A stretch of 64,000 bases of DNA from Epiperipatus broadwayi (Eukaryota > Onychophora > Udeonychophora > Euonychophora > Peripatidae). The position numbers and the translations under genes are program-made. The stretch is from positions 2,286,081 through 2,350,080 of the forward strand of contig JAQFVV010012546.1 of NCBI GenBank assembly GCA_028023455.1. The letters run 5' to 3'. Of this stretch, positions 53,481 through 64,000 are shown piece by piece (within the stretch, counting starts at the first letter, position 1; each line of letters opens with the position of its first letter). A model generated the notes under the pieces. That model made no database searches. It was not told the origin of the DNA and saw only the letters and a list, made by a program, of their open reading frames with translations.

Positions 53481-53811
53481 AATAATAATCATCAAAGTAT
53501 TTTTCTAGTTCCCTCTAAACCATTGATATTCAAAGTTCATGCTACTTTTCATTCTATGTGACCATTGGCACAAATGCTCTATACAAGTTTTCCAGACAAA
53601 ATATAAGAAACGCATGGTTATCTTGATATGCAACTTTGACACCAAAATAGTCTACATACTTAGAAATAGGTAACCTATTTGCTTTCATTCTGTACTCCCC
53701 ATAAATATAGCAAAATACATTGGGATGATTCAAGCAACTCCATCTTGAAGTAGCCATAATCTGTACAGTATTTGATCTGCAAAAATAAAATATGATTGGG
53801 AATACATACAC
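53481..53811 (-). pseudogene. Fragment of a dispersed uncharacterised protein family
   Basis: The minus frame gives MATSRWSCLNHPNVFCYIYG, EYRMKANRLPISKYV and DYFGVKVAYQDNHAF, then CLENLYRA. This resembles the N-terminus of a repeat-like hypothetical family common in arthropod, cnidarian and mollusc genomes, with an FCYICGEY zinc-ligand block, a KANRxPIxxFV block, and YFGxKLGDQDKxWAPH followed by a CxxC-like pair. Here the second Cys of FCYICGEY is Tyr, and the WAPH and second Cys pair are lost, so metal binding would fail. A further YYYFCIVNI word lies downstream near 53490, matching the family's DCYFC block, but stops follow. I infer a pseudogene. The function of the family is not known to me. 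Confidence 0.55.
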
Positions 53812-55678
53812 ATCTTGTACACAGCAATGACTATTATATAATTAGGTTAGTTTTTACAATCCAATACTTTGGATGTAAACCTACTGTTGAAAATATGTAA
53901 ATATCCACACTATATCTGAAAAAATAAACAGAATAATCTGTGCTCAACTGTTTACACAAGATCATGTTGAGAAACCTTTGAAATAAATTTATATAGTCTA
54001 TGAAAACCATGGCGTTCTAATTTTTTTGCATATAATTATATAATAAACAAAGAACAAAAGTGATTTTGCCATTTGAGCTTTATGTTTTTATACCCGTGTG
54101 CATTATATGAAACGAAGTAGACAAATAGTTGTGAAGCAAAAAAATGTAGATAATTAAATAAGAAAGCTGTTACGACATTCTGATTCTGCAGAAGATATCT
54201 TTTAAAGAGTGAACTAAAATTTAATATATTCAACCATGACTAAGAAAGTAGAGCAGATATGGTCTAATGAATGCAATTTTCTGAATCGTATCCCAACTAA
54301 CCCCAGGAGCAGGCCTAAAAAACAAGATATCAAGAAAAAAAAAGTACTGTGCGATATATATATGTATGCATATGTGTATCAATTTATAAATAGTCTTAAT
54401 TTATTGGGCGTTACACGGTGCGCATTCATTTGTGAGAGATTTAGTTTTGTAATACATTTAATTATATTAGAAAGAGATGAAAGATGTAATTCATAGATGG
54501 CAGCACAATGATTTTATTATAAAAAATAAATCATAATGTATTCTTCGTATATTGTAATTATTCATTTAATTTTTTTTTTTATAGTTGATGATTTGTGCTA
54601 TTTGTTATTAAATTATGTTATATTTATTATTTTATTTCTGTAATAACATTAAAGCGTAAACATGATATTGGACTAAGTTCATATTGTAAATTATTTTCAG
54701 TACAGTTTCTTTTTCCCGTTTTTTTTTTTAAATCATTTTATTAAATCTAAGTGAACAATTCGCAGGATTTTTTTTTTTTTTGTAATTTAAAATATATGAA
54801 CATTATCTCTCCCTTTAGAATATTTTATTATGTCTTAGTCTTTTATTGTTAATATTTTTATCTTGTTATACTAAGCTTTTGTCTTAGTAAAGCATTTTAT
54901 TTATACCCTTATAAAGGACTGAAAAGATAGTTGTAAGAGCTCTCATGACAATACCCATAATTCTATGAGTTTTAAAATTTTCCACCAGAATCTTTTAAAA
55001 GATAAAATTATGACTTTACTGTTGTCCAAAGTTGACCTCTTTCATAATGACAGCATAGTTTAATAGGTTAAATGGAGCCCTCCTGTTACTGAGTTCAAAT
55101 CTTTTTTCTAATGAAGAGGATAATAAATGATTCCCTGGAGATCCGCTTTTCTCCATTATGTTAGGGAAAAAAGATATGATGGTTACAATTCATTAATTTT
55201 ATTTTGACAAAATAAATTTATTTTCAGCAGTATGCTGATTTTTCGTTTTTAAGAATAAGTACGAGGAATTCTTTGTGTTGACGATTTTGAAACATATATA
55301 TATAAGTTTGATTTAATAATTAAATCCCTTCCTATTTAATTAGATGTGCAATTATAATAATTGGATCTGTATACACAGTACTGGTTATATATGCACATTC
55401 GACGTTAGTCGTGTATGGGTACATTTATTACATATTTGGGTGATATATATATTTTCTAATAAAGTGAGTCCTCATTCACATATATTTTTATATCGTTCTG
55501 CATTTTTAATTAATTTAATACAGTATTCACTGTACAATCATTTTTTCAGAGCTATGAATATACACATTTTTTTATCAAATTGTATAAACGTAGCAAAACT
55601 TTTATACATTACCATATCCAGTATTTAAAGTTGTAATTAGTAATATGTTAAGTGTATACTCATTACCTAAGTAATATA
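53812..55678. other. Stretch without a recognised gene
   Basis: AT-rich DNA. At about 55043-55095, catagtttaataggtt and gagttcaaatc form a plausible degenerate A/B box pair of a tRNA-derived SINE, with no second copy seen. The open frame at 54236-54496 has no motif. Confidence 0.4.
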
Positions 55679-55873
55679 TATTAAGACTATAACCTTAAGT
55701 CCACATGTCTAGATGCGACAGTAGCGACCTCTACACATGTTACTACAAGATTAATGACTTTAAAAGACAAGGGTGAGGCTCTTGTCTTTTAAAGTCATTA
55801 ATCTTGCGTTAGCATTTGTAGAGGTCCCTACAGACACATCTAGGTGCATGGTCTTAATGTTATAGCCTTAATA
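55679..55873. repeat. Foldback element of about 190 bp, two inverted family C units
   Basis: The ends ttaagactataacc and ggctataacattaag are inverted partners flanked by ta. Inward, gcgacctctacacatgtt pairs with gcatttgtagaggtccc, and agattaatgactttaaaaga with tcttttaaagtcattaatct. Inner arms meet at a tiny loop (agggtgaggctc). The outer 75 bp of each arm matches family C. TA-flanked foldback structure fits a Tc1/mariner-type MITE, but no transposase is available to confirm this. Confidence 0.85.
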
Positions 55874-56802
55874 TACAGTATTATAACATTAACAGCTATA
55901 TTTAAATTTAGATTAAATGAAATTTAAAAATGATTTGACAAAATAAATAATTGTATGATTAATCCTTTTGCATTCTGACACATTCTATTGTTTTATAAAT
56001 ATTGCATAAAAACAATAACAAAATGCAGATTATATATATAAGATTTGTTTCTAATGTAACAATTTAATGTTACGTACCCATAACCAAGTCATTGATTGCT
56101 CAGAAAGTCATGGGACATTTAAGAACAAAATCATAGATTAAGATTTAACTAAAGAACTTTTAACTGTATATCTATCTTTGTCACTGTAGTAAATTATGTA
56201 TACCAACAATTTTTAATATTATATATATATAAGGAAGAGGACACAACCCCCTATGATCTTTGATGTCTAACTTTTCCAGGGCTCACTTTATCTGCCCACT
56301 TCTTTTCTGTGGAACATATGGAAAAATATTTGTTTTAATACTCTTTTCCATACCAATATATACATAGGGCATTTTTGAAATTCCAGCAGTATTACATTAA
56401 ACTTCCTAGAGTAAATGTGTATATCTAGGTTCTATTTCTGAAAGTAGATTATTTATTGTCAAAGAAAACAAAGATTAAAAGAATGCAATAACAAAGAGTC
56501 TATTATCAATGCTTTCAAAGTATTTTTTTCCAAAGATAAAAAGAAAATGCTGAATGATTCAAATATCTTAAGCCTTTCCTTCTTTCAATCACAATCTATG
56601 TTATATAAAATCATTACTTCATTTATCTACATAAAATCTCCAAGAACATTTAATTTAAAAAAATTAAAAAGAAACAACTCTATAAGTTATGTTTATTATA
56701 GGAAATTACTTACAAAATTAACTTTTCTGTTTTTTTTTCACATTAAATAAGTCAAACTATTTTATAAAATGAAATATTATTGTTTTTTCTTTAAGATATA
56801 GA
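55874..56802. other. Stretch without a recognised gene
   Basis: AT-rich DNA. Nothing supported. Confidence 0.5.
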
Positions 56803-57052
<250 letters not shown>

Positions 57053-57499
57053 GCTGACTTTGTAGAATTAACATGTGTTATTTGTCTCTCTGATTTTTGA
57101 ATTCTATAATTCTTATTTGGCTAAGTTTTTTTTTTCCTATTTGTGATGGTATTATTAAGTAGAGTTTGGATATTTTATTGATCTTGTTTTGTATGTATTT
57201 TATTTTCTAATGGTTTCATATTTCAATTTTTATTTATTGATTTCTTTTAACTTATTTTTAAGTAGCCATTTTTTTTTTAATTTTTTTATCTTGTTTTAGA
57301 TTTTTTTTTATCTTAGTTTTTTTAACTTTGTTGGAATTTATTTTTTTAATTAATTGATTTATTTTATTCTTTTTGGTTTTTTTTATCTTTACTTTAGATT
57401 CTTAATTATCTTACTTTTTAATCTCTGTTGGAATTTTAATTAGTTTTAATTTTATTTTTTGTTTGTTTGGTTTTAAAACTTAAGGTTTTTATTATTATT

Positions 57500-58440
57500 A
57501 TGGATAAATGTAATTATTGTCATTTAGCTCTTCCTTTTGGTGGAAATTTTATAACTTGCCTGGGTTGTAATGGGAATGTTCATTTTAAATTTAGTACAGT
57601 AAGTAAAAAGACATTTAAAATATATCATCTACAAATAAAGCATTATGGAGGTGTAAAAATTGTAGAGCAGGAACTAATTTAAATTTGACTTTAAATGATG
57701 GATCTAGTTCTGATTCCTTATCTAATTCTTTAGATAATAATTCTAGTGTTGAATTACTTCAGCAGATGAATAGAAAACTTGATATGCTGCCTGTTTTACA
57801 GAATAATATTGATTCCTTATCTCAATATTTTGCTAAACTTATTTAGAACTTGAATTAGTTCAAAATAATATAAAAATATTGATTAGAGAATTTAATGAAA
57901 TGAAAGAAAAAGTAAAAGCACAAGATTCTTTGTTATGCAATTTGCAAAAAGAAGTTTTTTTATTTAAAGCAGCAAAGATTAGAAAACAATATTGAAATTG
58001 TTGGTGTTGTATATGCTAATGATGAAAATTTATTTAATATTGTTGAAAATATAGCTAAAAAATTAGAATTGCCAGACTTTAATAAAAATTATATTAATTC
58101 TATTTATAGATTAAAATATGGAGGTAGTTTTAGGCCTGTAATAAAAGATAATTTTGTTAAGAAAATGGTAAGAGATTTATTCTTGTTAGGAGGTAAAAGA
58201 ATTAAATTATATCTATCTGATGTTTTTCCTATTGCTACAGCTGATAAGCATATATATTTGGATGAAGATTTGTTGCCTGAAAATAGGAAATTATTTTGGA
58301 AAGTTCGTTCAATGGCTAAAGAAAATAAGTATAGGTTTGTTTGGATTAAAAATGGGAAAATTTGGTTGAGGAAAGATACTGGGGATAGGGCTTTTAGGAT
58401 TGTTTCTGAATTGGATTTGTCTAATTTAGGACATGGATTA
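57500..58440 (+). pseudogene. LINE ORF1: PHD-like finger, coiled coil, FP-C-like domain
   Basis: The ATG at 57500 starts MDKCNYCHLALPF, then FITCLGCNGNVHF, and after a one-base frameshift near 57635-57640, LWRCKNCRAG. The C-x2-C, C-x2-C, H, C-x2-C order fits a PHD-type zinc finger known from ORF1 of CR1/Jockey-group LINEs. A Ser/Asn-rich linker follows, then a predicted coiled coil (LLQQMNRKLDMLP ... REFNEMKEKVKAQDSLL). Frameshifts occur near 57842 and 57956-57970, the latter consistent with a 4-bp ttta insertion. The C-terminal part (RLENNIEIVGV, INSIYRLKY, IYLDEDLLPENRKLFWKVR, RFVWIKNGKIWLRKD) matches the FP C-terminal domain common in ORF1 proteins, which act as RNA-binding chaperones. The domain assignments follow from motif order. 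No functional protein is made. Confidence 0.85.
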
Positions 58441-61322
58441 TCTTTTAAAAATATTGTTACAGAAAAAGATAATTTGGCTATTGAAAATTTTAAGTTTTTT
58501 CATATAAATATTTGTAGGGTGAGGAAACACTTTGATGAGTTGTTAATTCTTTTACATTCACTTGATTATTCATTTGCTATTATAATTTTGTCTGAGATAT
58601 GGATTAAGAAATGTGAAAAAGGACTGCATGAGTTAGAGGGATATACATCAATTATTAATTCTAGAATTAATAATAGGTCAGGTGGAGTTTTAGTTTATTA
58701 TAAATCAGTGCTTTGTGTGACTTATATTGATGCAGTTTTTGATTCTTCTGAATGTCTTGTTTTAAATTTCATTTTAGGTTCAGACAAATTAACACTTATT
58801 GCTTTGTATAGGTCTTGCAGTCATACATTTGAAAGCTTTAGTGATGAACTTGGTGATTTGCTTACTAAATTAAATGATAAATTCATTATTCTTGTTGGTG
58901 ACTTGAACATTGATATTTCTGGTGAAATTTCTGTTGTGGCTCAACATTATTTAAATATGCTGTCACTTTTTGGATTTATTCAATGTTTATTTCATCCTAC
59001 ACATGTTACATCTTCATCATCTTCACTTATTGATCACATCTTTGCTAGATGTCCTGAAAATATTCTTTTGAAAACATCTTTTTTGGATTGGTGTCTTACA
59101 GATCATAGAGGAATTGTTGTTACTTTTAAAAAGAATTTTTCTCATAGTAAAAAGTGTTTTAAAACTTTTGTCTCATGATCGTTTGCAATCCTTAATTACT
59201 AAATATGATTGGAATTTAATCTTTGAGTTGAATGATGTAAACTGTGCATTTTCATTCTTTGTTGACAAGATGAAGGAGTTTATAGATTATTGTTCTTTTA
59301 TAAAATATATAAAGAAGAAAGATCCCTAGAGACATGATTGGATTACAATGAGTTAATATCAAAAGTTAACAGAAAGAATAAATTGTACAAGCTTTTCAAA
59401 AGGTTTCCTGCTAATGAAGAATTTAAAATCAGCTAAAGGTTCTTGATATAGAAATAAAGAAAGATATAGTCAAAGCTAAATTTATTTTCTATTCTACTCA
59501 AATTGATTCTTTAAAATCAACTAAATTAAGCAACTTTTGGACTGTTGTTAAAAAATTTATTTTTAAAGAAGGATTTTTACAAATTTCTAGACTAAAGATT
59601 AATGAAATATCTATTGATGTTTTAAATAATTCAAAACTAATAGCTGATCATTTCAATCAATATTTTGTACATAGTGTGGAATTGTTAATGAATAGTTTTG
59701 ACAATAATTGCAGTTCTCATGTTTTTCAATATGAGAAATCTATCCTGAATTCTTTTGTTTTTAAAGAGATTGAAGATTGTGAAATTTTAGATTCTCTTTA
59801 TAAAATGAGACATAAGAAATGTATTGGTTTGGATTGTATTTCTGTAAAAATATTAATTGAAAATGTTTCCATTCTTTTACCAATTTTATCTTTTTTATTT
59901 AATTCTTCTATTGATTCAGGTATATTTCCAGATTGTTTAAAATCTGCTGTTGTTACACCTATTTTTAAGAGTGGAGATAGGGAATGTTTGGAAAACTACA
60001 GGCCAATTTCTATTTTATCAACATTGTCTCAAATTTTGGAAATGTGTGTAAAAAACAGAATTGTTTTGTTTTTTCAAAAATATAATTTATTTTCAAACAA
60101 TCAATTTGGGTTTTTGCCAGGAAGATCTACAGAACTGGCTTTATCTGAACATGTTTCAGTCATCACTGAATCTTTAGAAAAAGGTTACAAAACTATAGGC
60201 ATTTATTTAGATTTGCAGAAAGCATTTGACTGTGTTCCACATGATATATTAATAATTAAGTTACACCATTGTGGCATAAGGAGTACTATGCTTGAATGGT
60301 TTAAATCTTATTTAAGTAATAGAAGCCAATTTGTGAAAATTAATAATTTTTTGAGTGATTCTGAAATAATTAGATATGGAGTTCCTCAAGGTTCAGTCCT
60401 GGGTCCATTGTTATTTACTGTTTATATTAATGATCTGCTTGATCTTTCTCTTCATTCTAACATTTTTTGTTTTGCAGATGATACTGCTTTGGTTACTTCA
60501 GCAGTTTCATATAGTTTACTTGAGAAACTTGTGAATGAAGATTTATTTAAAATTACACAATGGATGAACAATAATAGATTACTGCTAAATATTAATAAAT
60601 GTAATTACATAATGTATTCTCTTAAAAATATTCCAGCAAAAGACTTGTTAATTCAATTGCCTTATGTTAATAAAACGTCTTGTCAGAAAATTACCAGGAC
60701 TTCAACAATTTCTTACCTTGGCTTGGTTTTGGATGAGTATTTACATTGGGATAAACATATTCTTTGGCTTCAAGTAAAATTAAGAAAACTTAATTTTCTT
60801 TTTTATAGATTAAGAGATTGTTTGAATAAATCTGTCCTATTAAGTATATATAAACAAATTTTCTTAAGCAGACTTTGTTATGGTATAACATTATGGGGTG
60901 GCACTGCAGCATATTTTTTGAAGTCGTTGCAAACACTACAAAATTTTACGTTAAGAATTATTTTGTTTAAACCTTTGGATTTGCCAAGACTTGAATTATT
61001 TAAGTGTGCTGGAGTTTTAACTATTCATCAATTATTTTTAGTGAATATTTTGTGTTATTATATTAAATACAAAAAAATGAATAAAAATAATTCTTCATCA
61101 ATAATGGTGACTAGATCAAGTGATTTTGATTTATTATTTGAACCAGTGTACTTTAAAACTCATTGCAGATATCAGAAATGTTATCTTGGTCCAAGATTTT
61201 ATAATATTTTTATAAGAAACATTGGATTTAATGTTAATGACCTATCAAGGAAAACTTTGAGAAAATTCATTATGAACTGGATTATAATTGATGATAATCA
61301 AAAACTTTTTATTTCTATTTAA
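58441..61322 (+). pseudogene. LINE ORF2: AP endonuclease and reverse transcriptase
   Basis: Endonuclease at 58485-59165: FKFFHINICRVRKHFDE, ILSEIWIKKCE (catalytic Glu), GGVLVYYKS, ILVGDLNIDI (GDLN block), HPTHVTSSSSSLIDHIF and CLTDHRGIVV (terminal DH). A frameshift near 59165 and further damage around 59329-59450 separate this from the RT frame 59676-61322 (548 codons). RT landmarks in that frame: SAVVTPIFKSGDRECLENYRP-like block at residues 90-110, FGFLPGRSTELAL (144-156), LDLQKAFDCVPHD with catalytic Asp (178-190), GVPQGSVLGPLLF (235-247) and FCFADDTALV with the catalytic FADD (264-273). The C-terminal region contains LCYGITLWGG. All catalytic residues of the RT are present, so the only visible defects are the frameshifts. 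The ORF1 end and endonuclease are open in one frame without an intervening stop or ATG. Confidence 0.93.
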
Positions 61323-61675
<353 letters not shown>

Positions 61676-62610
61676 TATATATTTTTTTTTTAAAAAAATA
61701 TTTGAAATAATATAGATATTATTGAAGTTCATATTTATAAGTGCCAAAAACTAATATTGACAATAAACAAAAATAGAAATAGAAAGTTTTGAATTTCAAA
61801 CGTTGATGAGATATATAATAGAAAATAAAATATATAAAGAAAATAAACCAGTTGAATTTTAAAATGGAGTACCTATAAAATGTTAAGAGCAGAACTGAAG
61901 ATAACACTCTTGCAGAATATAGACTACAAAAAATTTTGAGTATATGACTGATATAAACACTGATTAATTACAATATTGGATTATAGTAAACCCTTAACTG
62001 GTCAATGTGTGAAGTATTTGAATATTATTTATTTATCCTTAAATGGGACAGTCTCTGATTAACGTTGACATAAGGAGAAATAAAATAGAACAAAATCACT
62101 TTTCTCAATTCAATGTGTAATCAGTTTTTCTAATCAAAATACTTTTCAGCTATAGGCATGAGTTTCCATTAAAAATTGATGGCAATCATTCTTAATAAAT
62201 GGAAATATTTAAATAAACCTATTTAAAGAATATATACTAAAGATAACTAACATAGTGAGTTCCCTATCTACATTTGACAGCCACATATTTCCTAACATTG
62301 CTCTATTTATGACTTGTTTTTGTAAACATGAGTATTCAATGGTCATCAAATTGTAGCACCAAACTAATTTTTGATGAAATTTTATAGTATGAGAATTTTT
62401 CTGTAAAAGTATACTTGAAAAATGTGGTTATTAGACAACCGTAATGCAATACAGTGCTTTGAACTGAAGAAAGCCAGTAGTTAGAAACTGGCATGAACAT
62501 AAGCTTGGCACTACAATCTAGTATTCTGATGCCCATGCTTATATGAATTTTTTTATGAGTAAAGTAATGGAAGATACCTTACTGCTCTCACTGTGCTTTT
62601 ATTTAAACCA
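61676..62610. other. Stretch without a recognised gene
   Basis: AT-rich DNA. A small inverted word pair (agccagtagttagaaactggc) at about 62470-62492 is seen. Nothing else. Confidence 0.5.
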
Positions 62611-62760
62611 TTAAAATTCATATATAAACAAGGCAAAACTCTCCATACAGTAGTGCAACCCTGTGACAACCAGAGTAATCAATGGATGCCAGAAGGTTTT
62701 TGCATAAAATCCCTATCTAATAGTGATCATGTGATGCTTAATGGTTTAAAATTCATATAT
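62611..62760 (-). mobile_element. Family A element, shortest form, 120 bp
   Basis: The body at 62626-62745, read on minus: head ccattaagcatcacatgatc, then directly tagatagggattttatgc, ggcatccattgattactctg, and the tail gagagttttgccttgttt. A perfect 15-bp direct repeat, ttaaaattcatatat, lies at 62611-62625 and 62746-62760. Both arms of the hairpin are gone, leaving head plus tail. Confidence 0.9.
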
Positions 62761-63499
62761 CCTATGAAATGGTCAATGTAAAAGCTAAAATTTTCTGAAT
62801 CAATTAAAGCTGAGGAAAGTAAAAACATAATTTTATTTGGATTATTTGAAAGGATTTTTTCTGTTTAATTATCATTACCAGGTTTTCTGAACAACAGATT
62901 ATATGGTTATTTGTGTTGCCTATTTGAATCATCAAATGTGCATCAAAATCATAGAGAGACAGAGAGAGATTTTAATCACTATTCAAAACTTGCACTTATT
63001 TTGAGGAAATACTATGCTCTATTTTTATTCATCTTAAAACAACATTTAAACAATTATTTGATTAAAAAATAAAAATATTTGTAGCACTCAATAACACAAT
63101 TATAATTTACATGCCAAGAATTAAAGTAAAAATATAACTGGTCTTTTATCATACATTTTAAAACCCATAATTCTCCTTACGATAGATGATTGATAAAGGA
63201 GTAGTTTGAAATATAGAACCAAGGTGTAAAACATCTATCCTAACCATTTTCAATAAGAGTTAATTACATTTAATTGCAAAATATTGCACATTTTAAGAGT
63301 GTCTTATCAAAGTCTCTGAAAAAATTCACAAACAAGTTTCCTTTATAGATGACTTCTTATTGCATTTGCATGAATTTATTAAATATGTAATTCATCAATA
63401 GTTAAAGTAAAATATATATAAAAATGGTATGTTTTAATGCCATTTGATAAGTATAAAATAATACAATATAATGTAATAATAGAATGCAACCAAATGCTA
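62761..63499. other. Stretch without a recognised gene
   Basis: AT-rich DNA with a short (GA)n run near 62954-62970. Nothing else. Confidence 0.5.
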
Positions 63500-63623
63500 T
63501 AGTTTCATGGTGAATGACCTGTATCTAAAAGACCAAGTATGAATCACGCACCTTTGTTAAAATTTTATCTAAGGTTGTGATTCAGACTTCAAGTTTTAAA
63601 TACAGGTAACATGCCATTGAAAT
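63500..63623. repeat. Hairpin of about 120 bp
   Basis: The left arm (ttcatggtgaatgacctgta ... tatgaatcacgcacctt) and right arm (aaggttgtgattcagactt ... tacaggtaacatgccattgaa) are inverted partners over about 50 bp with mismatches. The loop of about 16 bp is around tgttaaaattttatct. Confidence 0.75.
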
Positions 63624-64000
63624 TGTTGCTCTTGGTTATATTCTATAATTATATGGATTTCATCTAGGTATTCATTCTTTAACTTAATATAATGTAAGTA
63701 TTGTAACTTAAAAAATAATCAAATGAATTATTACTCAGAAACTTATAAGAAGTTTATATGCATGAAGCTTCAGAGATAGATACGATCTATTGATATTTAT
63801 CTACAAAGCCATTTAACCATAGCCCCAAAGCTTAAATATTCTCCAATCAATTATTGTATAAAACATTTAAATTCAAAACAAAAGTGGAATAAGCAAAAAA
63901 AAACAAAAACAAAATTTTAATATATTTTTATGTTTTTTTTTTAGTAATTATTAGATAAATTTATATTTAATTCAATGCTCTTATTGCTTCCTATTGCATA
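63624..64000. other. Stretch without a recognised gene
   Basis: AT-rich DNA. Nothing supported. Confidence 0.5.

Noticed and set aside
54236-54496. 86-codon plus-strand open frame
   Set aside because: It has an ATG but no recognisable motif, and its second half is low-complexity hydrophobic residues typical of AT-rich DNA.
59114-59329. Separate small gene after the endonuclease
   Set aside because: Its sequence from about 59165 continues ORF2 of the LINE after a frameshift. The first part is an out-of-frame overlap.

Overview
The window looks like gene-poor intergenic or deep intronic DNA from an invertebrate animal. It is very A+T rich (about three quarters by eye) and full of (AT)n, (AAT)n and (TATC)n microsatellites. 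It carries metazoan-type transposons: RTE-like and CR1/Jockey-like LINEs, a Merlin relic, a hAT relic and tRNA-derived SINEs. I recognise no intact host gene, no functional tRNA or rRNA gene, and nothing bacterial. The species cannot be named from this sequence; a cnidarian, mollusc or arthropod with an AT-rich, repeat-expanded genome would all fit.

Layout. 1-24.7 kb is mostly featureless AT-rich DNA. It holds a decayed LINE reverse-transcriptase trace (about 8.9 kb), a copy of an unusual retroposon-like family (called family A here, 9.9 kb), a fragment of an RTE endonuclease (11.3-11.7 kb, minus), an unidentified coding-like block (12.1-12.3 kb, minus), several hairpins, and a tRNA-derived SINE with a perfect 15-bp target-site duplication (18.8-19.0 kb). 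24.7-31 kb is dominated by a 5'-truncated RTE element and three successive large inverted repeats of about 1.0, 0.4 and 1.0 kb. 31-32.5 kb has an LTR-like promoter segment. 33.3-35.4 kb has two family A copies on either side of an (AAT)n array. 35.8-38.7 kb is a broken minus-strand RTE LINE. 39.4-40.3 kb is a deleted Merlin transposon. 43 kb holds another palindrome and an old repeat also seen at 10.2-10.8 kb. 46.1-47.2 kb is a 1-kb TATC/TACC tract followed by a second copy of the tRNA-SINE. 50.1-52.6 kb has a palindrome, a deleted hAT element and a fourth family A copy. 53.5-53.8 kb has a decayed piece of a dispersed uncharacterised protein family. 55.7 kb is a foldback element. 57.05-61.45 kb is the best preserved gene-bearing unit: a nearly full-length CR1/Jockey-group LINE with PHD-finger ORF1, AP endonuclease and reverse transcriptase, broken by a few frameshifts and bracketed by (ATT)n(GTT)n arrays. 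A fifth family A copy is at 62.6 kb.

Nothing here works as a pathway. The LINEs would have supplied the retrotransposition machinery for themselves and probably for the SINE-like families, and the Merlin and hAT copies are non-autonomous remnants. The most novel signal is family A: copies with shared ends, 12-15-bp target duplications in four of five cases, and an internal hairpin that is present in two copies and deleted in three. Many other foldback repeats in the window may be related to it in architecture.
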